The notes beneath the pieces are model-generated. The model was not told the origin of the DNA. It saw only the letters and a program-made list of their open reading frames with translations, and made no database searches. 64,000 nucleotides of DNA from Trichomonas vaginalis G3 (Eukaryota > Parabasalia > Trichomonadida > Trichomonadidae): contig NC_067207.1 in assembly GCF_026262505.1 (NCBI RefSeq), forward strand, positions 15,592,082 to 15,656,081, read 5' to 3'. How positions within the stretch are numbered: position 1 is the stretch's first letter; each line of letters starts with the position of its first letter. The position numbers were made by a program, and so were the translations under genes. This document shows, piece after piece, positions 49,883 through 61,452 of this stretch.

Positions 49883-49902
49883 CCCTGAAGATGTTTAGTA
49901 TA
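49846..49902 (+). repeat. Left terminal inverted repeat, copy 2
   Basis: It aligns with the copy-1 unit except for the stem of its small hairpin (AGGGGC TGC GCCCCT instead of AGGCAC TTC GTGCCT). No A-tract precedes it. Confidence 0.85.
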
Positions 49903-50099
49903 ACTTTGTCCGGACAAGTAAGGGTCTATCGTCGCTACAGGAAAAGTTACAGGCGTTCCAAGGAAGTATACTTTGAGAAGCCTTCTTCTGGGTCGAAAAC
50001 ATTATATAATGTGTCGCTTTTCACAAATTATATATGTTTTCATGTTTTGTCACTTTTCTGTCACTTTTCAGGAAAAAACATTTTTATTATTATATATAA

Positions 50100-50918
50100 A
50101 TGAATTTTACAAAACCACCGTTACCCTTCTTTGGAAATAAGAGTAGATGTAAAGATATTCTATTGAGAGAACTTAAGAAACTACCGAATGGTCTAACATT
50201 TGTAGATTTGTTCGGTGGAAGTTTCTATATATCTCATTTGTGCCATACTGTATTTCCTGACTCAAAGATTATATGCAATGACTTCGACAACTATACGAAC
50301 CGTCTCAAACATATACCAGACACAAACAAAATATTGAAAGAGTTAAAAGAAAAGATACCTATAGGTAAGATGGAACGTATACCATTAGATAAGAAAAATA
50401 TTGTGAGAGAGGTTTTGAAAAAAGCAGAATATATAGACTGGGATAGTATATCTGCTAGACTATTATATAGTGGTTCTATAAGAGTTCATGACATTGAAAC
50501 ACTTATGTCAAAAGTTTTATATCTTAACTATACAAATGTTTTCAAAGAGGACATAGAAAAATATATTGAGGGTATAGAGTTTGTGAGATGTCGTTGGACA
50601 GAGTTGTATGAAAAATATAAAGACAAGGAAAATATTTTCTTTATAGTGGACCCGCCGTTCTATAACACATGGGATTTTCAATACCAAGTAGACTGGACTT
50701 TGAGAGACTCTTTAGAAACTTTAGACGTTTTACATAACTGTCCATGCTTTTACTTTACATCCGATAAAAGTGGTTTGGAAACCGTTATGAGATGGTTAGA
50801 GGACATACATGACTATGAGTTTAGATATGACAAGATAGAATATGAGAGAGGTCCTATAAACCGGAGAAAGTGTCATAACAAAGAAATTTTACTAGTAAGT
50901 AAATGTGGTTTGAAATAG
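50100..50918 (+). CDS. D12-class DNA adenine-N6 methyltransferase (Polinton copy 2)
   Basis: This is the same length as the copy-1 gene, with FFGNKSR, VDLFGG and DPPFYNT in place. About a dozen residues differ, mostly conservative. It follows the left terminal repeat as in copy 1. This part looks whole. Confidence 0.92.
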   Translation: MNFTKPPLPFFGNKSRCKDILLRELKKLPNGLTFVDLFGGSFYISHLCHTVFPDSKIICNDFDNYTNRLKHIPDTNKILKELKEKIPIGKMERIPLDKKNIVREVLKKAEYIDWDSISARLLYSGSIRVHDIETLMSKVLYLNYTNVFKEDIEKYIEGIEFVRCRWTELYEKYKDKENIFFIVDPPFYNTWDFQYQVDWTLRDSLETLDVLHNCPCFYFTSDKSGLETVMRWLEDIHDYEFRYDKIEYERGPINRRKCHNKEILLVSKCGLK

Positions 50919-51034
50919 GACTACTTGTTTTAGGTTTTTTCCATTGTGTCATTTATTTATTTGACGTGGCAGAAAGATATAGAGAATATGAAGATGAACC
51001 AATGCCTGCAAATGTCCAGTATATGTACTCGTAA
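50903..51034 (+). CDS. Small membrane protein overlapping the methyltransferase (copy 2)
   Basis: The 43-residue frame of copy 1 is kept at full length here, with the same membrane span and charged tail. Conservation of an overlapping frame in both copies supports real translation. Confidence 0.6.
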   Translation: MWFEIGLLVLGFFHCVIYLFDVAERYREYEDEPMPANVQYMYS

Positions 51035-51057
51035 GAGATATTTTTATCTAATATTAA

Positions 51058-51420
51058 ATGGACGCACAGAACTTAGCGAATGCACAGCAACCTGGACAAC
51101 CAAACCCAGAGAATATTCCAAATGAAGTTAGAATACAAACCGCAATGGCAAACTATGGTCAAGTGCCAACAGATGTACAAATGCAAACTGCCATGTCAAA
51201 TGACGCTGCGTTAGGTTTGCCACCATGGTATGCAAATATGAGATGGAAAGAGTTTTATACAAACCCTGAAGTGGGATATAAACAACTTTATGCAGATGAC
51301 GCGAACACAGGAGTTGACCCAGAATATGTTTTCTACCAGAGGAGAAACAGAATGTATGAGCTCCAGTTAAAGAATGCTATGGAACTCAACAGGAAACGTA
51401 AGAGACTAGGCGGACATTAG
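51058..51420 (+). CDS. Conserved small Polinton protein with basic tail (copy 2)
   Basis: The protein is identical over all 120 residues to the copy-1 product at 10675, while the DNA differs at a few silent positions. It has the same T-rich leader. Confidence 0.7.
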   Translation: MDAQNLANAQQPGQPNPENIPNEVRIQTAMANYGQVPTDVQMQTAMSNDAALGLPPWYANMRWKEFYTNPEVGYKQLYADDANTGVDPEYVFYQRRNRMYELQLKNAMELNRKRKRLGGH

Positions 51421-51438
51421 ATTTTTACATATAGTAAA

Positions 51439-51681
51439 ATGGGTTTCTTCAGTAGTATTGGAAACTTCTTCAGAAGAGTTGGAAGAGGTATATGGAATGG
51501 AATAAAAACCGTAGGAAGAGGAATTTGGAACGGAGTCAAAAATATTGGTAAAAGAGTAGGTCAGTTTGTTGGTATTATACCTAAAGACCCTGAACCAGAA
51601 GAACAAGCTCCTGTTATACAACAGCCTGAACCTGCACCACAGTCAAGTTGGCAACCAAATCCAACACCTCAACCGTATTAA
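51439..51681 (+). CDS. Amphipathic virion-type peptide (copy 2, looks whole)
   Basis: The 80-residue product begins MGFFSSIGNFFRRVGRG, has two GRGIWNG-type amphipathic blocks and a Pro/Gln-rich tail ending in TPQPY. It is similar in character to membrane-active internal capsid peptides. Confidence 0.6.
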   Translation: MGFFSSIGNFFRRVGRGIWNGIKTVGRGIWNGVKNIGKRVGQFVGIIPKDPEPEEQAPVIQQPEPAPQSSWQPNPTPQPY

Positions 51682-51685
51682 AAAA

Positions 51686-52505
51686 TTATATTTTTACCGT
51701 TCGATAGTAGTTGTATATGAAACTAAGTTCTAAGTAAAACGCATGGTATAATGGAACTATTCTCTTTCTTCCATCTGTTGTAAACCATACTTGAAAGTCT
51801 GAAATACTTCCACTCGGCGGTTCATATAACTTTGTAGGTTTTCGTAAAAGTCATTTGCCAAGCATAAAAAAGAGTTTTGTGCACCAGAAAATGAGCATGA
51901 CAGCATCTTGTCAAAACATTTTCATATGTTCCATTAATCAAAAGTCCGGGTGTACTGGATATCTGCAGGCTGATTTTAACATCCTCAGAAATCTATACCA
52001 TGCCAAGTTGTTATATTTTTGTAGAAATATAAACGTTTTCTCCAAGGTCTTCTATTCTATTGATTTTAACAGTTGCATTTTTCCTGTCATATATAATATC
52101 GAGATGGTACTCTCCCTCGTCAATGTTATACTGGTTTGCATATTCGATATAGATGTCGTTTATTTTTTTCTTGAAAAGCTTGAAGAGTTGTTTCTAAGTT
52201 TACAAGCAAATTCACTTGTAAAAGTTTTCCCTTTCAAATTTCTCATACATACGTTTTTTCTTTGTTTAGTATCGAACTTCAAAACCGACTGTAAATGAAA
52301 CCATGTACTTCTGAAATGAACTTCATTCTACGAAAGCCAATAGCTTTTGTGACAGATGGGTCTCTTAACCATCTTAACGGGTAGTCAAAACGATAGCCTT
52401 CATGCTTTTACGGTCTCTGTCTCAAACTTTGACGACATTAGTAAAAAGTTCATCTAATGGTTTAGTTGTAGCAACTCTTGAATTTTCTTTTTCTATTGAA
52501 AGCAT
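51686..52505 (-). pseudogene. Counterpart of the 11298 gene (copy 2, broken)
   Basis: Both ends closely match the copy-1 gene, but the central part (about 51895-52315) is a different, only distantly similar sequence. The gene is broken. Confidence 0.7.
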
Positions 52506-52523
52506 ATTTTATCTAGAATAAAA

Positions 52524-54164
52524 ATGTCAAATGAAACAGCGTCTATGAGAGAAATACAACACAACCGACAACTCATTATACAAGCTCTAAATAAGAACAC
52601 AACAAACTTTTCAAACTATTCTAAGATATCTGAGTCATTGAAAGAAGGAAACTTAAAACTGACATTAAACCCAATGACAGATGAGTTTCTATTTCAAGAC
52701 AATAAGAACCATACTGTCTGTATAATCAACAAAAGGAACTTTAAACGAGAAACCTATAAAAGAACTTCTTTGAAAGCAGATGTTGACAACAAAGCAGACA
52801 AAACATATGTAGACGATGCAATAGCAAAAGAAGAAGAAAGAGCTGACAAAGCTTATGCAACAAAAGAACATACTCATCCTGAACTAGCAGACAAAACATA
52901 TGTTGACAATAAAAATGTCAAGTGAAGTGACAAGAGCTGAAAACGAATATTCTAAAAAAGACTCATACACATACCATTGCAAATATTGCAAACTTACAAG
53001 AAACCTTAAACAGGAAAAGTGACGTTGGACATACACATTCTATATCTGAAATAACAGACTTAAACGTTAGCCTTGAAAGAAAGCAGATAAAAACATATGT
53101 TAACGATGAGTTAGCATGTGTGGCTAGTAAGTTTAGAGAGAAAGCAGATAAGGAATATGTGGATGAAAAAGATAACGAAATGAAGAAAGGGTTGACTGGT
53201 ACCATGAATGGACATCGAAGATTTTAAAAGTAAAGCCGATACAGGATGGGTTTCAGGATGTTTTAGACCTTAAAGCAGATAAAACATATGTTAACGATGA
53301 GTTAGAGAAGAAAGCAGATAAGAACCATACACATGAATTCTTCACAACTGTTGGTATAGAAAGTATTGAAGGAACGGTTGAAGAACCTGATGGGGATGTA
53401 TTATATTGGAAACCTCCTAAACTTTCCACAAGGTTTAACATCGGATGACGACATAACGACGATGAGAAACATTAGATGTAAAGATGTTTATGTCATGAAG
53501 GATGAACATAATATTAAATTCACTGCTCAAGATTTATATGAGAAGAAAGCAGACAAGAACCATACACATACAAGTTTTACAACTTTTACAGCAGATGATA
53601 TTACACTAAACACAACCTTGCCAAGTAAAGCTCCAACAATACCACACGGCAACAAGTCTTGTAGATACTTTGATATCTAATGACAATAGTATTATACATC
53701 TAAGACAGGAACTCATGTGCTTAAACAAATTTTGCCGAATCTTATTTACCCGGTTGGCTCTATTTATACGTCAATGAACTCTACCAGACCAGAAGTAGTA
53801 CTTGGTTTTGGAACTTGGACTCAAATAGTCGACAGGTTTTTGTATTGTGCAAACTCTTCAAAGGAAACAGGTGGAAGTAAAACGATTTCAGGTGAAAACT
53901 TACCTGCACACAGTCACTACATAGTTTAAGTACATCTCAAGCAGGTTGGCATAAAGCATAGATTTTGGGATTGGTCAGCAATGAAAAAAGTAAAGGATAT
54001 GATGTTAAAGACGAAGTTCAGTTTGCTATAAATTGTTTCTGGGGTAACACTCAGGGAGATGGAACCATACACATCGCGTTTCAGGGTATACGCAAACAAC
54101 GGGACAAAGTAAAGACTACATGCCACCTTACATGACAGTTTACGCATGGTATAGAAATGCTTAG
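52524..54164 (+). pseudogene. Tail-fibre/collar gene (copy 2, broken)
   Basis: The same start (MSNETASMREIQHNRQ) and collar signature (YPVGSIYTSMNSTRPEV; DRFLYCANS; LPAHSHYI) are present, with a different middle containing extra ADKTYVNDELEKKADK-type fibre repeats. The gene is heavily broken. Confidence 0.75.
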
Positions 54165-54166
54165 TC

Positions 54167-55121
54167 GTCATTTTCAACTTCTTTAGCATATTCGTCAGGA
54201 GTTGTCTTATATTTGTTAGGAACTGTCTTTGAAAGTATACCACCTTGAACTTTGACAAGTTTGAAACGAGGTCTGACAATAGTAGTTTTATCTTCTGCTT
54301 GCAGTCTGTACATTATTGCCATGTTTGCTAAAACTTCATAATATTCTCTTGTATACTTTCTTCTATTTTTACGAACACGAATGTGAGTACCTGTCGGGTT
54401 CCCATTGTTGTCATAGTAATAGTATTTTCATATGGGTCGCGTTTAGTATTTCTATTTTTACTTTGTCACCTTTTCTGAAGTTTGAAGCCCGGCATTCTTT
54501 CTTGTTTGTCTCTTTTGACTAAATTATTAAATATATAGTCTTTCTCTAAGTCAGGGTTGTTTTTCATTTCTTCGGGGAGTGGTTTCCCAAACCTTTTTTT
54601 TTACGGTTATTGTAAAATTTTAAAACTTGTCTCATCTTTGCCATGGAAAGTGTCTATATTTGTCGTCATATGACATTTCATTTGCTTCACCACCTTGTGG
54701 TTGGTTTAAGTCTCTTAACATTTTTATACAACGTCAATGAACCAAGAGCAGAATGGTTTTGGTCGACAATGAAAATATTGGTTTACATTATTTTTGAACG
54801 CAGATAGTTTTTAATATCGTCTGATTTGAAAGAACTTTCACAGTCAGATGTCAGTTTTGTTGGATGGTATTTGTCAACAAATATTGTCAAAGCTGCTAAG
54901 ATATCTAAAATATTTTTTGGACTGTAATGGTATGGCTTCACAGTATCTTGTGTTTTGACCGACAAATATTAGCCAGTATGGTGTCCATCTTCTCTATACC
55001 TCGGAATGTTTTCCAAGATATCCATTAAACCAAGCATTTGTGTGTGTGAACTAAAGATTTTTACCATGAGTGCTTTTTTTGTTGCCTTAGAAACATAGGG
55101 GTCCTTGTTTGGATTCGTCAT
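54167..55121 (-). pseudogene. Polinton integrase region (copy 2, broken)
   Basis: It is collinear with the copy-1 integrase region and clearly homologous along its length, in the same position between the fibre gene and the small amphipathic protein gene. It is broken several times. Confidence 0.8.
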
Positions 55122-55138
55122 TTTTTAACCCATAAGAA

Positions 55139-56317
55139 ATGGGTTTATTTGGCGCATTAGCAGGAGTTGCATCCAGATTTTTGCCCCGAGTGGGAACAAT
55201 AGCCAGAGGTGTATTTGGAGTTGGAAGGAAGATTTTGAGTACATTAGTATACTGAAAGAGAAAGCACAACCTATTATACAAACTGTACAGAAAGGTTGGG
55301 GGTAGCACGAGATGCAACAAATCTTATTCCAAATCCTGAAACAAGAGGAAAAGTTCAAGGATGGATGGACAATGTAGGAAGACAAGCAGGAAACTATTAT
55401 AACAAAGCAAATGACTACTATAACCAAGCAGGGACACTATATGGACCAAGGTGAAAGATTCTTTAACAGAGGATATAACCATGCACAACAATGGGTAAAC
55501 AATAACCAACCTCAACCGCCTCAAACGTGGGGAATGTAAAGTTTTTTTATTGAGATGAAATGAACAATACAGCATTGAGACAAATGGGTTCCAAGATGGA
55601 TTTGTCGGCTTCCAGCAGTTACACAACGTGTTTGTCAAGTTCTTCCTATACCTCAGGAAGTTTTAGACCGACTTAAAAAACAACAACAACCAGTTGAAAA
55701 CAAACCAAACTAAAATTTTTTACTGAGATGAAATGACCGAAGAAGTTGAAACGGTAGATTTGACACCACAAACAAAAAGTTCAGAACCATTGTCAAAACC
55801 TGTCAAAGAACTTACAGATGAAGAGAAAAATTCAATAATAGAAAAGTGCCAGGTCTGGAAATACAAACCCTAACTACAAAGTCACTTTTCATAAAAATGG
55901 AACGGCTAGTATCTCAAAAAGAAACAGACTCTCACAAATAAATATTGAAGTCTGAAGGAGCTTTCGAGACAACAGATGGAAAAGTTTACTTCACTGACCA
56001 ACATTCATTATAGAACATCTCATTGACTTAGAGTCGAAATATTCTAAAACTTTACAACAACACAAAAAGTTGAAAGGAAAAACAAAAACAAATGGCATAT
56101 GATATTTATGAAGATGTTGACGACACAACTGTTCCTGCAAGTGAAGTAAAGTCAGAGGAACCGAAAAGTGACGAAAAACCGATAGAAGAAAGAAAAACCA
56201 AAAACTGAAGATAAACCAAAACCAAAGTTTAGTTTCCAAACTAAACCAAGTCAACCTTCATTAGCTGGTATGGGTTGGCGTCAAAGACTTATGGCAGCAG
56301 GCGGTTATGTAAAGTAA
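55139..56317 (+). pseudogene. Counterparts of the 14863, 15284 and 15456 genes (copy 2, broken)
   Basis: Three small genes follow in the same order and with the same leaders as in copy 1, each decayed. The conserved end GMGWRQRLMAAGGYVK of the third is still readable. Confidence 0.7.
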
Positions 56318-56345
56318 AGAAAAAAAATTTTTTATTTTTATAAAA

Positions 56346-57065
56346 ATGCTCCCATATAGAATGGATAGAAAATCTGCTAGAATAAAAGCAGAGTTGCAAA
56401 GATATGGTTGGAGAGTTTCGAAGAAGTTTAAATATAGGAAGGGAAGACCCATAAAAGTCTATGACAAATTGTCTGGTCTTCGCTACGAAATGGATTTGGA
56501 AACAGCACGTGCCAATTATCCAAACAGACTAGAGAGGTTAGAAGAAGAACGTCTTATGGACATGCCTTTCGATGTTAGTGAACCTCAAGTTGAAGGACAC
56601 GACGGCTTTGCCAGATTCTACTGGAAACATGACGAACAATTGCATCCTTTGAGAAGGAAAAAAGGAAAAGGTGAAGACACACATGCTCCCATGGAAAGAA
56701 CAAGATATGCATATGAGAAGTACCGTGAAGTTAGAAGTCAAATTACATCTGGTCGAACCTTTACAGTAAACTTTGACGAAGGAAAGAACAAAGAAGGCTT
56801 CATGGGTGTACTTGCTGCAATTCATGACGGAAATAAGAAAGGACGCAATCTCAGATTAACCATACCAGATTTGGATGGTCACATTTACTATGCACATGGC
56901 AATGAACAAACAGCCGCAAAACTTCTTGACGCTTTCAAGACTACAAAGAGAGAACAAATGGCTGACTCCGACTCAGACATTTTGAATGCAATTGAAGGAA
57001 TTGCAAGTGTCAAGTTCGAATGGTACCAACCTAACCCTCAAGCAGTCAGACAACATGTTTGTTAG
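56346..57065 (+). pseudogene. B-family polymerase, N-terminal part only (copy 2)
   Basis: The segment matches the first third of the copy-1 polymerase (RMDRKSARIKAEL, then YGWRVSKKFKYRKGRP). The catalytic part is not present in the window, so this copy could not replicate itself. Confidence 0.8.
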
Positions 57066-57120
57066 ATGAGAAATATGAAGTAAAAACGTTTTTAAAACCA
57101 TATATTTTTACATATATTAA

Positions 57121-57983
57121 ATGCTTCAGGTTGAAAAACAAAGAACAAAAGTAGCAGATACAAAAACCGTTAGAGACTATATCTTTACAAATGCTGGTAG
57201 GACTATTTCAGATGAAGAAATTTCATCCGAGCTTACAGGTTTGACTATCCAATTCGTTGGCTTCAAAGTCCTTCAGATGCAAAGGCAATAGGATTTAGAA
57301 GAGTTTTGTTTTCAAATAGAACTAACGCATTTATGTTCGCAGTATATTTTCATGGGCAGTATAAAAGTTCTGATGGTCTAATAGACAAATTTGATGAAAT
57401 GAGGATCTTTACAGTTCGTTCAGACGAAAGTCTTGAGAAAACTCTAAATGACTTTCAAACTCAAATGAACAAATACTATTGGGAATTTCAAGAAAAATAC
57501 GCCTCTTTACTAAATGGAACATACTATCTGAAACTAGAATATGACAAGATGAACTCCACCGTTTCATTTCAAAAGATTGAAATTAACCCTCCAAGAGATA
57601 CAGAGTTTTTATTTTGGAAAGTAGACAAACGTTCTTGGGCACAATTTCTTCGGTTACTAAACCAGAACGAACCATTACCACCAGATGGTCCATTTAAATT
57701 TATACATCCACCAGCAGATTTGACAGTTTATAGAAATGTGTTTGACCCTCAAAATGTTATGTGTCATGCAAGTTTCAGTTCAAGCAACAATAGTTTTCTA
57801 TGTATTGGTAAGGACGTTTATGACTTTGCTTCTAAATTCTACGAACCACCTAGTAACAGTTTCTCTGACTTTCAAGTTTGGTTCACAACAAATGGTGTGC
57901 AGCATATAATACCATTGTACTATGACTTTTATCTCGAATTGTCTTTCATATACAACTACGGAAAAGTGCTGAAAAAGTATTGA
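57121..57983 (+). pseudogene. Counterpart of the 18288 gene (copy 2, broken)
   Basis: It is closely similar to the copy-1 gene throughout, including SDFQVWFTTNG and the C-terminal FYLELSFIYNY, and has the TTTTTACATATATTAA leader. It is lightly broken. Confidence 0.75.
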
Positions 57984-57999
57984 AAAATACTTTTAGGGT

Positions 58000-58850
58000 A
58001 GAAGGTTTTTAGGTGTCACCAGGTCCCTCGGTCCCTCGGTCCCTCGGTCATTTTAACTTCTCTGAAAAAGTGTGACAACATGACATTTTGACAACAGTCC
58101 AGGAAAATGTCAAGACTTCTTCATCGTAAATGTTTTGTCATGACTTCTTCGTATATGTTTTGTCATGACTTCATCTTCGTATATGTTTTGTCAAGACTTC
58201 TTCGTAAATGTTTTGAAGAACTGAAGGTGTCACCAGGTCCCTCGGTCCCTCGGTCCCTCGGTCATTTTAACTTCTCTGAAAAAGTGTGACAACATGACAT
58301 TTTGACAACAGTCCAGGAAAATGTCAAGACTTCTTCATCGTACATGTTTTGTCAAGACTTCTTCGTACATGTTTTGTCATGACTTCTTCGTATATGTTTT
58401 GTCACCCGTTGAATTTTGTATAAAAAGCAACCCGCTGTTTTCCGGCGGTTGGTATATTCTTCACAAAATGCTTGTTTTGTCATGACTTCATCGTAAATGT
58501 TTTGTCAAGACTTCTTCGTAAATGTTTTGTCAAGACTTCATCGTAAATGTTTTGTCATGACTTCATCGTAAATGTTTTGTCAAGACTTCATCGTAAATGT
58601 TTTGTCATGACTTCATCGTAAATGTTTTGTCAAGACTTCTTCGTAAATGTTTTGTCATGACTTCATCGTACATGTTTTGTCAAGACTTCATCGTATATGT
58701 TTTGTCAAGACTTCATCGTACATGTTTTGTCATGACTTCATCTTCGTATTCTTTCACCCGTTGAATTTTGTATAAAAAGCAACCGTCGAAATTCTGGCGG
58801 TTGGTATATTCTTCACAAAATGCTTGTTTTGAGGTCGAGCCACTTTTGGC
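58000..58850 (+). repeat. Complex repeat region: CCCTCGGT runs, ~25-bp arrays and a duplicated TATAAAAAGCAACC unit
   Basis: A block with GGTCCCTCGGTCCCTCGGTC occurs twice (about 58015 and 58235). Arrays of TTCGTAAATGTTTTGTCA-type repeats follow. A unit with CCCGTTGAATTTTGTATAAAA and GGCGGTTGGTATATTC occurs at about 58404 and 58751. The end of the region is the inverted counterpart of 20816-20870. Confidence 0.8.
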
Positions 58851-58957
58851 TCCACCGTATTTTTCAACCAAAACTCATGAATTTTGACACTTTCACAAAA
58901 AACATAAAAAATAAAGTTAGTTTTTTTAAAAAATATTTTTATTTTTATTGTAAGAAC

Positions 58958-59866
58958 ATGTTAGCAACAACTTCACCAAACTCTTTAGTCATGAATCCAA
59001 CATCTATGTTAGTAGAGATGAAAAGCTTCATTCCTTCTTCATATACTTTCGAAACAGAAATCCAGAAGATAAAGCAAGAACTTCTCCAAGGAGATTTAGA
59101 CTGTAGTGCGAAAGATGAAACAAATGAACAGTATCTTTATGAAATGCAGGACCTGGTGGAACATCTACCTAAACTTCCTGAAATACAACAACAAAAGCTC
59201 ACTATTCCTGAATTCGATGAAATAGAAGTGAAACCAACTGACTCGGTAGAAATAAAGAAGTTCATTCGTAAGGTAAACTATGAGTTTCTTGGATTTCATT
59301 GCAACCACAAAGTCATGGACAAAGATTGCGACATGGTATATTTCATTGACATATATAAATCTGAAGAATTTAAGACCTACGACAACTTTGTTTCGTTAGT
59401 TGCAAAATGTGTATGGCAGATAAGAGATAAAGATAGAAGAGGTAAAGTATGGAACGGACAAATAAAACCCGCAACTTTTGAGTTAAAGAAAACCATTTAC
59501 GCCTTAGTTGTTTTAGCAGGTAAGGTTTCAATGTACAATGCTAAAATGAACCCACAATGTTCAAAATGTAAAGCAGCAATGAAGAAATATAACTACTCCG
59601 TCAAAGAGATAGAACGTATGAGAAACGACTATGCTGACTTAAAGAAAGAAGTAGAAAAGCCAGCAGAAAACAAAATGGACATGTTAGAATTTCTGAACAA
59701 AAACTATCCAACTGCTGACGATTTCCTTCTATCTGATGTCAAGAAGAAATATAAAGAAACCTTCGGCATAGTTAAAACTTTTGACATACTGACAGAAGAA
59801 ATAGAAGCTACAAAACTGTTTAAAGTCATGAACCATCACAACATATACCATGTAAAACGCTTGTGA
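58958..59866 (+). CDS. Polinton Cys-cluster protein, copy 2 (303 aa)
   Basis: It is homologous over its full length to the copy-1 gene at 21448, starting MLATTSPNSLVMNPTSML and keeping NPQCSKCKAAM. The start is set by the conserved TTATTGTAAGAAC leader before the ATG; an open frame further upstream is not conserved. This part looks whole. Confidence 0.65.
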   Translation: MLATTSPNSLVMNPTSMLVEMKSFIPSSYTFETEIQKIKQELLQGDLDCSAKDETNEQYLYEMQDLVEHLPKLPEIQQQKLTIPEFDEIEVKPTDSVEIKKFIRKVNYEFLGFHCNHKVMDKDCDMVYFIDIYKSEEFKTYDNFVSLVAKCVWQIRDKDRRGKVWNGQIKPATFELKKTIYALVVLAGKVSMYNAKMNPQCSKCKAAMKKYNYSVKEIERMRNDYADLKKEVEKPAENKMDMLEFLNKNYPTADDFLLSDVKKKYKETFGIVKTFDILTEEIEATKLFKVMNHHNIYHVKRL

Positions 59867-59984
59867 AACATATACGAAGAAGTTTATTTCCTGGACTGTT
59901 GTCAAAATGTCATGTTGTCACCATTTTCAAAAAGATGTTAGTTGACCGAGTGACCTGGTGACACCTAAAAACCATCTACCCTAA

Positions 59985-60680
59985 AATCGTGAAAAAAATG
60001 ACCAAATTTCATTATATAACTGTTATTTTTTTACGAAGAGAACTTTAACACTTCGTAAAAAAATCCCTGAAATCATATCTTTTATACAAGATAAATGAAA
60101 AAAAATTGCGATTTAGACTTTTTTTGGTCTTGCATAAAACTCATGAAAATCGTGAAAAAATGACCAAATTTCATTATATAACTGTTATTTTTTTACCAAG
60201 AGAACTTTAACACTTCGTCAAAAAAATCCCTGAAATCGTGAAAAAATGACCAAATTTCATTATATAACTGTTATTTTTTTACGAAGAGAACTTTGACACT
60301 TCGTCAAAAAAATCCCTGAAATCATATCTTTTATACATGAAAATCGTAAAAAATTGCGAGTAGGGAAAAAAACCTGGTCGCCTAAAACTCATGAAAATCG
60401 TGAAAAAATGACCAAATTTCATTATATAACTGTTATTTTTTTACCAAGAGAACTTTAACACTTCGTCAAAAAAATCCCTAAAATCGTGAAAAAAATGACC
60501 AAATTTCATTATATAACTGTTATTTTTTTACCAAGAGAACTTTGACACTTCGTAAAAAAATCCCTGAAATCATATCTTTTATACATGAAAATCGTAAAAA
60601 ATTGCGATTTAGACTTTTTTTGGTCTTGCATAAAACTCATGAAAATCGTAAAAAAATGACCAAATTTCATGAATTTCCTT
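59985..60680 (+). repeat. Array of ~85-bp repeats
   Basis: Units containing GACCAAATTTCATTATATAA, CTGTTATTTTTTTAC and GAGAACTTTAACACTTCGT recur about five times, with interspersed TTGCGATTTAGACTTTTTTT less the last base and TGGTCTTGCATAAAAC pieces. It has no equivalent in copy 1. Confidence 0.85.
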
Positions 60681-60754
60681 AAGATACAAAATAGAAAAAA
60701 TAAAGTTAGTTTTTTAAAAAAAAATTTTTTTATTTTGTATGTAAGAAACAGAAA

Positions 60755-61364
60755 ATGACAAACACTGAGTTTGAAATAGTTAGAAAGATAGACAATGACA
60801 CCAAAGTGGTTAGAATTGGTGATTTAAACGTAAGATACTCAAAGAAATACAAGAATATTCTTTGTCAGACATTTTATCTCCATCTGGAAAGAGAGCAATC
60901 GACTGGGTTAGAATTGCTTCTAGTCAGAAAATTTTGACAAGAAATCCTGAGCTTATGATATCAGTAGCATTTCATGGAACAAGAGCATATCTTATAGACA
61001 AAAGTCTTAACCAATAGTTTTGTTATGGATTGACCCAGTTGTTGGATATAACTTCATAACATATGGTTCATTCGATACTGAACGTTGCAGTGAGGGCTTA
61101 CTTTACATCGTTCAGAAACCGAAGGACTTCAATACAAAAAGATATAAGATAGGAAGAACATATAATATAACTAAAAGATATGACAGTATAGTCAATAGAG
61201 TTAAGGTTGTGTTCGTTAACGATATGAGAGCTGCTGAAACAGAACTACTTGAAAAGTTTGAGAAAATGTATGGTGCTCCCACGAAAGGTAAAGAAACGTT
61301 TGAAGTAGATGAGATAGGTAAAGCTATAAAATTATTTGACGAAGTTGCTGAAAAATACATGTAA
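60755..61364 (+). pseudogene. GIY-YIG-like (T5orf172-type) nuclease gene (copy 2 cargo, broken)
   Basis: The second half encodes LLYIVQKPKDF, YKIGRTYNITKRYDS and AETELLEKFEKMYG, the pattern of GIY-YIG-related T5orf172 domains found in large DNA viruses, often with KilA-N or Bro proteins. The first half is not assigned. The gene is broken and has no counterpart in copy 1. Confidence 0.65.
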
Positions 61365-61452
61365 AGCGTTTATTTTTGGTCTTTTGTGAAAGTCAGGAAA
61401 TAACGCTAATTTTTTATAAAATATTTTTTTTATTTTGTATGTAAGGACAGAT

